11,348 nt of DNA from Chloroflexota bacterium. GTDB taxonomy: Bacteria; Chloroflexota; Limnocylindria; Limnocylindrales; CSP1-4. The position numbers and the translations under genes are program-made. The notes below the pieces were generated by a model. It did no database searches and was not told the origin of the DNA. It saw nothing but the letters and a program-made list of their open reading frames with translations. The stretch is taken from positions 1 to 11,348 of the forward strand of contig JAJYXX010000023.1 of assembly GCA_021801545.1 (NCBI GenBank). Reading direction: 5' to 3'. Of the stretch, positions 7,863-11,348 are shown piece after piece; within the stretch, counting starts at the first letter, position 1, and each line of letters opens with the position of its first letter.

Positions 7863-7954
7863 ACCCTCGTCCAATTCCGATGGGCGGGGGTCTTTCATGT
7901 CACCCCCGGTCGTTCTCGGTGGCTGCAGTTCGCCAGGCGGTTACTCGAGGAGGT
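7863..7954 (+). promoter_or_regulatory. Possible riboswitch expression platform masking a ribosome binding site
   Basis: ACCCTCG at 7863-7869 can pair with CGAG (7946-7949) and GGT (7952-7954), leaving a two-base bulge and covering the Shine-Dalgarno GGAGGT at 7949-7954. A competing pairing joins CCACC (7861-7865) to GGTGG (7918-7922). Between them sits a perfect 7-bp hairpin at 7885-7908 (CGGGGGT with ACCCCCG, 10-base loop). No U-run follows the hairpin, so translational rather than terminator control fits better. Pairings were found by eye and are not energy-scored, and chance helices are common at this GC content. Confidence 0.35.
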
Positions 7955-7958
7955 ACGC

Positions 7959-8289
7959 ATGCGCCCGGACGTCCGCTCACTGCTTCTCGTTCCCGGTCCC
8001 GGGCATCGGGGCCTGCGCGGGATCCGCTCCGCCCGCCCCGGCCGAGAATCCGGCGGCGACGCCGTGGAATCTGGCACCCGCCGCGACCCCACTCCCTGCC
8101 CCACGCGGAGACCCTGCCCATGAGCCGGACGGCCTGCTCATCCTGGGCCACGGCAGCCGCGAGGCGTCGGCAATTGCCGAGTTCGAGCACCTCGTCGGGA
8201 TGTATCGCACCAGGCGACCCGAGTACGAAGTTGCCCACGCCTCTCCTGAACGTCCTCGACGAGCGGTGTGCACAGGTTCTTGCGCGTGA
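7959..8289 (+). pseudogene. Broken and truncated cbiX-like cobaltochelatase gene, possibly of lipoprotein type
   Basis: A good Shine-Dalgarno site (GGAGGT, 7949-7954) precedes ATG 7959, but that frame stops at 8121-8123 after 54 codons. In the next frame, codons 8125-8241 encode a clear CbiX N-terminus: LLILGHGSREASAIAEFEHL and then RRPEYEV. The metal-site GHGSR motif is intact. Homology then ends abruptly and the frame stops at 8289, so the rest of the chelatase, including its second metal histidine, is missing. Reading MRPDVRSLLLVP in the first frame and then shifting near 7990-8000 gives a hydrophobic run and IGAC at 8005-8016, which resembles a lipobox, then a Pro/Ala-rich linker into CbiX. 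That composite reading is inference. CbiX inserts Co(II) into sirohydrochlorin early in the anaerobic pathway, and this copy should not work alone. Confidence 0.55.
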
Positions 8290-8327
8290 CGAGCCATCCG
8301 GCCGCGCTCCATCCCTGTTCTCTCAAC

Positions 8328-8336
8328 GGAAGGAAG
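8328..8336 (+). promoter_or_regulatory. Ribosome binding site of the peptide gene
   Basis: GGAAGGAAG ends 5 bases before ATG 8342. It fixes the start of the small peptide gene although the frame is open far upstream, and suggests efficient translation, as expected for a precursor peptide. Confidence 0.65.
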
Positions 8337-8341
8337 ACACC

Positions 8342-8497
8342 ATGAACGGAAGGCAGCCCCGTAGCTCCGGCAACGATGTCGGTGCCAAGCCGGACGTGAT
8401 CTCCAAGCGCAAGACGTGTGACGTGAATGGGACCGGCCTGACCCACTACATCTTCGTCGACCGGAATCCCCGTCGGCCGAGGCCTCCGACCCGATGA
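8342..8497 (+). CDS. cbpA: CbpA-like modified-peptide precursor (RiPP precursor candidate)
   Basis: This 51-residue peptide appears to be the substrate of the radical SAM/SPASM enzyme encoded 83 bases downstream. Its N-terminal 25 residues look like a polar, basic leader ending in SKRK. The core is C26-D-V-N-G-T-G-L-T-H-Y-I-F-V-D40, with a single cysteine, a Gly-Thr-Gly turn and a His-Tyr-Ile-Phe run. A basic, proline-rich tail of about 10 residues follows. I recall a named pair of families, CbpA (peptide) and CbpB (radical SAM enzyme), beside cobalamin genes in TIGRFAM/NCBIfam. The motif and context fit that, but I could not run the model. The product's structure and role are unknown. C26 and H35 could be metal ligands or modification sites. 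The B12 riboswitch upstream probably controls its expression. Confidence 0.75.
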   Translation: MNGRQPRSSGNDVGAKPDVISKRKTCDVNGTGLTHYIFVDRNPRRPRPPTR

Positions 8498-8508
8498 AGG
8501 AGCCTCGG

Positions 8509-8571
8509 ATGGATACGGACGCCGGTGGTGACGCGGGTGCCTCCCGGGGGCACGTCGCCAACAACCGCTGA
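8509..8571 (+). CDS. Possible 20-residue ORF between peptide and enzyme genes
   Basis: AAGGAG at 8497-8502 sits 6 bases before ATG 8509, an ideal spacing. The frame encodes a Gly/Asp/Ala-rich 20-mer ending in HVANNR with stop TGA at 8569-8571. An in-frame ATG at 8494 also overlaps the cbpA stop (ATGA), which could couple its translation to cbpA. It may be a second small peptide, a coupling relay that carries ribosomes towards the enzyme gene, or chance. Nothing in the peptide is recognisable. Confidence 0.3.
   Translation: MDTDAGGDAGASRGHVANNR
8527..8559 (+). promoter_or_regulatory. Hairpin between precursor and enzyme genes
   Basis: GGTGAC at 8527-8532 pairs with GTCGCC at 8554-8559 (one G-U). 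After a four-base left bulge, GTGCC at 8537-8541 pairs with GGCAC at 8549-8553. No U-run follows, so it is not a typical terminator. It could stabilise the upstream peptide message or reduce read-through translation. It was found by eye and chance formation is possible in GC-rich DNA. Confidence 0.35.
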
Positions 8572-8580
8572 GGACCGGTC

Positions 8581-9936
8581 ATGCAGCAGCTCGATATCGG
8601 CCACGCCGAGTACCTCTGCCTGATCGAGCCGGACAACGCGGTCTGGGCGCTGGTCCGGAAGGAGAAGGTCGGCGAGGTACTGAACGACGGCACGCTCCTC
8701 GCGAACTACCGCCGCATGCAGCCCGAGTTCACGAAGGAGATGGAGCGGCTGCGATCTGGCCTCAGACCCTCGGCCGTCTACCTGAACCCCACCGAGCGGT
8801 GCAACCTCAACTGCTCGTACTGCTACCTCCCCGAAGTCATGCGTCAGACGGGCCGGCACATGACCGCCGAGAGGTTGTTCGAGGCGCTCGAGCTGCTCGG
8901 GCACTACTTCCAGAGGACGCTGCCCGATGGCCGCCGGCCGCAGGTCGTTTTCCACGGGGCAGAGCCGCTCCTGAACCGCGAGGCGGTCTTCGCGGGCATC
9001 CAGCGGTTCGCCGCCGACTTCGACTTTGGCGTGCAGACCAACGCGACGCTCTTGGACGACCACGCTGTCGAGTTCCTGACGGAGCACGGGGTGAGCATCG
9101 GGATTTCCCTGGACGGGCACGAACCCCGGGTCGCCGATCGTGCGCGGAAGAACTGGTCGGGCAAGGGCGCCTATCGCGAGGTCGTGGCCGCCATGGGGCG
9201 CCTCAAGGGATACGACACCTGGAGCGTCATCTGCACGGTGACGCAGGCGAACGTGCGCGAACTGCCGAAGCTGGTGGAGTTTCTCCACGGCCACCACGTG
9301 CCGGCCTGCCTTCTGAACGTCGTCCGCTGCACGCTGCCGGCCGCTCGCGACCTCAAACCGGCTGACCGCGCCGCGGCGCGGTACTACCTGGCGGCGCTCG
9401 ATCGCAGCTACGAACTGCTCGAGCAGACGGGCCGCAAGCTGATCGTCGCCAACTTTGCGAACGTGCTCCTCGCCATCCTGGCGCCAAGCGCCCGTCGGTT
9501 GATGTGCGACATCTCGCCCTGTGGCGGCGGTCGATGTTTCTTCGCGGTGGCGGCCAGCGGCGACGTCTTCCCGTGCAGCGAGTTCATCGGTCTGCCCGCC
9601 TTTCGGGGCGGAAACCTCTTCGGGAACGACCTCGATGAGATTCTTGCAAGCCAGCCGTTCCATCGCGTCACGAGCCGGCGGATCGAGCAGATCGAGCCCT
9701 GCGGCACATGCCCCATCCGACACTTCTGCGGCGCCCCCTGCCCCGCCGAGGCGCACGCGCTCAACGGTGGAACGGATCAGATCGGCGCGTTCTGCGAGTT
9801 CTACCAGGAGCAGGCGCGCTACGCCTTCCGCCTGATCGCGGATGGCAGGGAAAGCGCGTTCCTGTGGGACGAGTGGGATGCTGGCATGACGACGACGTTC
9901 GATCTCGGCGCCAAGAAAGATGGACCGGACGCCTAG
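8581..9936 (+). CDS. cbpB: CbpB-like radical SAM/SPASM peptide-modifying enzyme
   Basis: This 451-residue enzyme probably cleaves SAM at a [4Fe-4S] cluster and modifies the CbpA-like peptide encoded just upstream. The first 60 residues form a small N-terminal region that may bind the leader. The radical SAM domain starts with the CX3CX2C motif C74-C78-C81, followed by Y82. HGAEPLL at 125-131 replaces the common GGEP motif, and later come VQTNATLL and SLDGH. The SPASM domain is complete: C309, C314 and C319, a GX4C ending at C332, then CX2CX5CX3C (C374, C377, C383, C387) and a last C405, enough for two auxiliary clusters. The ATG at 8581 has GAGG at 8570-8573, seven bases ahead. The end overlaps cbiD by 17 bases, tying it to the B12 operon. 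The chemistry performed (thioether, C-C link, epimerisation or other) cannot be read from sequence. Confidence 0.85.
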   Translation: MQQLDIGHAEYLCLIEPDNAVWALVRKEKVGEVLNDGTLLANYRRMQPEFTKEMERLRSGLRPSAVYLNPTERCNLNCSYCYLPEVMRQTGRHMTAERLFEALELLGHYFQRTLPDGRRPQVVFHGAEPLLNREAVFAGIQRFAADFDFGVQTNATLLDDHAVEFLTEHGVSIGISLDGHEPRVADRARKNWSGKGAYREVVAAMGRLKGYDTWSVICTVTQANVRELPKLVEFLHGHHVPACLLNVVRCTLPAARDLKPADRAAARYYLAALDRSYELLEQTGRKLIVANFANVLLAILAPSARRLMCDISPCGGGRCFFAVAASGDVFPCSEFIGLPAFRGGNLFGNDLDEILASQPFHRVTSRRIEQIEPCGTCPIRHFCGAPCPAEAHALNGGTDQIGAFCEFYQEQARYAFRLIADGRESAFLWDEWDAGMTTTFDLGAKKDGPDA

Positions 9937-11026
9937 CCGTGACGAGATCAAGCGGATGCGCACCGGTTTCACGACCGGGGCGTGTGCCGCCGCAGCAGCC
10001 AAGGCGGCGACCCGCGTGCTCGTGCGCGGCGTGCTCCTCAGCGAGATCGAGACGACCCTGCCCAACCGGCAGCGCGTCACCTTCGCGCTCAAGCGATGCG
10101 AGCGCCACGGGGACCGGGCCGTCGCGAGCGTCGTCAAGGACGCCGGCGACGACCCGGACTGCACGAACGGCGCGGAGCTCGTCGCCGCGGTCGAGCTCAG
10201 GGCCGAACCCGGCGTTGAGATCCGCGGTGGTGCCGGTGTCGCCACGGTCACGAAGCCGGGGCTCGGCCTCGAGGTCGGTGGACCCGCCGTCAACCCCGTC
10301 CCGCGCCGGAACGTCACCGAGATGGTGGAGGAGGAGCTGCGCGAAGGCTCCTACCCGGGTGCGATCGTCGTGATCAGCGTGCCCGGTGGCGAAGAGATGG
10401 CCAGGCAGACACTCAACAGCCGGCTTGGGCTCATCGGTGGGATCTCCATCCTGGGCACGACGGGGATTGTCAGGCCCTACTCGACGGCTGCCTACAAGGC
10501 GAGTGTCATCCAAGCCATTGACGTCGCCTGCGAGCGCGACCATCGCCTGCTCGTCGTCACGACCGGGGGCAAGTCCGAGGCATACGCGATGGCCCTGCAC
10601 CCCGACATCCCGGAAGAGGCCTTCATCCAGATGGGGGACTTCGTGGGCATCACGCTGCGCCATTGCGCACGCCGGGGGATCGAACGGGTCGTGATCGTCG
10701 GCATGGTCGGCAAGCTCTCGAAGATGGCCGACGGCAAGATGCAGACCCACCGGGCGGGTTCCGAGGTGAGCATGGAACTCCTCGCGTCGCTGGCGGCCGA
10801 GCTCCACGCGAGCGACGAGGTCTGCACCCGGATCCGCGGGGCGAACACCGCCCGACACGTCCTCGAGATCTGCGCGGCCGAGGGCCTGCTCGGGATCGCG
10901 TCCCTCATCTGCCGCAGGGTCGTGGAACACGGCGAGCGGTACGCCGGGGGAGGGCTCAGGGTGCGTGCCGAGCTCGTCGATTTCAACGGAGTTCTGCTCG
11001 GCGCGTACCCGGACGCATGGGCATGA
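9920..11026 (+). CDS. cbiD: Cobalt-precorrin-5B (C1)-methyltransferase CbiD
   Basis: CbiD methylates C-1 of cobalt-precorrin-5B with SAM in the anaerobic, early-cobalt branch of corrin synthesis. The 368-residue length is typical. The N-terminus has the diagnostic RTGFTTGACAAAAAKAA from residue 14, and later segments fit the family: VTKPGLG, GGPAVNPVPR, a Gly-rich LIGGISILGTTG, TTGGKSE and VGMVGKLSKMADG. The chosen start ATG 9920 overlaps cbpB by 17 bases. ATG 9956, just before the conserved segment, is a shorter alternative. Its stop overlaps the next gene as ATGA. Its presence shows that the pathway inserts cobalt early, which makes the broken cbiX upstream notable. Confidence 0.95.
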   Translation: MDRTPSRDEIKRMRTGFTTGACAAAAAKAATRVLVRGVLLSEIETTLPNRQRVTFALKRCERHGDRAVASVVKDAGDDPDCTNGAELVAAVELRAEPGVEIRGGAGVATVTKPGLGLEVGGPAVNPVPRRNVTEMVEEELREGSYPGAIVVISVPGGEEMARQTLNSRLGLIGGISILGTTGIVRPYSTAAYKASVIQAIDVACERDHRLLVVTTGGKSEAYAMALHPDIPEEAFIQMGDFVGITLRHCARRGIERVVIVGMVGKLSKMADGKMQTHRAGSEVSMELLASLAAELHASDEVCTRIRGANTARHVLEICAAEGLLGIASLICRRVVEHGERYAGGGLRVRAELVDFNGVLLGAYPDAWA

Positions 11027-11348
11027 GCGGCCGGCGATCCGGGTTCGATGCGGCCCCGCTGCTGCCGCTCTTCCTCCGGCTGGAGGGGCGCCGCGTCCTC
11101 CTGGTGGGAGGTGGGACGGTCGCCTCGGCCAAGCTCGAGTCGCTGCTCGCGGCGAAGGCGGACGTCACGATCGTGGCACCCCAGATCCGACCCGAGCTCG
11201 AGCGAGACGGGGTGACGGTCGTGCGTCGCGCGTTCGAGCCGGCCGACGTGGAGGGCGCGTGGCTGGTCGTGGCGGCCGCACCGCCTGCGGTGAACCGGGA
11301 GGTCGCCGCCGCGGCCGAGGAGCGGCGGATCTTCGTCAACTCCGCGGC
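11023..11348 (+). CDS. Precorrin-2 dehydrogenase / sirohydrochlorin synthase, N-terminal part (partial)
   Basis: The first 108 codons of a Met8/SirC/CysG-type protein are present before the window ends. It begins with PLFLRLEGRRVLLVGGGTVA, where the GGGTVA at residues 29-34 is the NAD-binding Rossmann loop, followed by a strand-helix pattern and a second strand at WLVVAAA. The visible end, IFVNSA, matches the region just before the family's conserved DDP. This domain oxidises precorrin-2 to sirohydrochlorin, the substrate for cobalt insertion. Whether the full gene has a ferrochelatase or SUMT domain cannot be seen. ATG 11023 overlaps the cbiD stop. ATG 11017, two codons upstream in frame, is also possible. 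Confidence 0.9.
   Translation, partial: MSGRRSGFDAAPLLPLFLRLEGRRVLLVGGGTVASAKLESLLAAKADVTIVAPQIRPELERDGVTVVRRAFEPADVEGAWLVVAAAPPAVNREVAAAAEERRIFVNSA

Noticed and set aside
7885..7908. Perfect GC-rich hairpin considered as an intrinsic terminator
   Set aside because: No T-run follows it, so it is treated as part of a possible expression platform instead.
7705..7958. ORF starting inside the riboswitch and leading into the CbiX frame
   Set aside because: The start at 7705 lies in a conserved aptamer helix region, and the in-frame ATG 7897 lies in a hairpin loop without a ribosome binding site.
7550..8341. Long upstream extension of the peptide frame, including ATG 8120
   Set aside because: It would run through the riboswitch and over the CbiX-like segment in the wrong frame. 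The strong ribosome binding site supports ATG 8342.
8446..10317. 623-codon open frame on the minus strand opposite the radical SAM gene and cbiD
   Set aside because: It lies antisense to two genes with clear motifs and shows no recognisable domain. Long antisense frames are expected at this GC content.

Overview
This is a GC-rich window carrying one dense, all-forward cobalamin (vitamin B12) biosynthesis locus. The very high GC content, frequent GTG starts and head-to-tail overlapping genes suggest a high-GC bacterium. An uncultured Chloroflexota or actinobacterial-type genome is my guess, but no phylogenetic marker here settles it.

Left block (1-7599), late or nucleotide-loop pathway. After the last codons of an unknown upstream gene come cbiB (cobinamide-phosphate synthase), a CobD-type L-threonine-O-3-phosphate decarboxylase, a CobC-type alpha-ribazole phosphatase, cbiP/cobQ (cobyric acid synthase), cobU (cobinamide kinase/guanylyltransferase), a PduX-like GHMP L-threonine kinase, and a fused bluB-cobT gene. 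Together they make the aminopropanol-phosphate linker (PduX, CobD), attach it to cobyric acid (CbiP product, CbiB), activate the cobinamide (CobU), and make and activate the lower ligand 5,6-dimethylbenzimidazole (BluB-CobT, CobC). cobS and a corrinoid adenosyltransferase are not in the window.

Middle (7600-8341), regulatory and decayed. A cobalamin riboswitch with clear core motifs and B12 box lies at about 7666-7806, followed by a possible translational expression platform. Directly behind it, a good Shine-Dalgarno site opens onto a broken gene. Read across a frameshift, it looks like a lipoprotein-type N-terminus, a Pro/Ala-rich linker and only the first ~39 residues of a CbiX-like cobaltochelatase.

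Right block (8342-11348). A 51-residue peptide with one Cys and a GTGLTHYIF-type core (CbpA-like) is followed by a radical SAM/SPASM peptide-modifying enzyme (CbpB-like). This looks like a ribosomal-peptide maturation pair inside a B12 operon, apparently under B12 riboswitch control. It is followed with overlaps by cbiD (cobalt-precorrin-5B C1-methyltransferase) and the start of a precorrin-2 dehydrogenase gene. The peptide system has no known function that I can name and is the most interesting part of the window; the neighbouring broken cbiX makes a role in cobalt handling worth considering.
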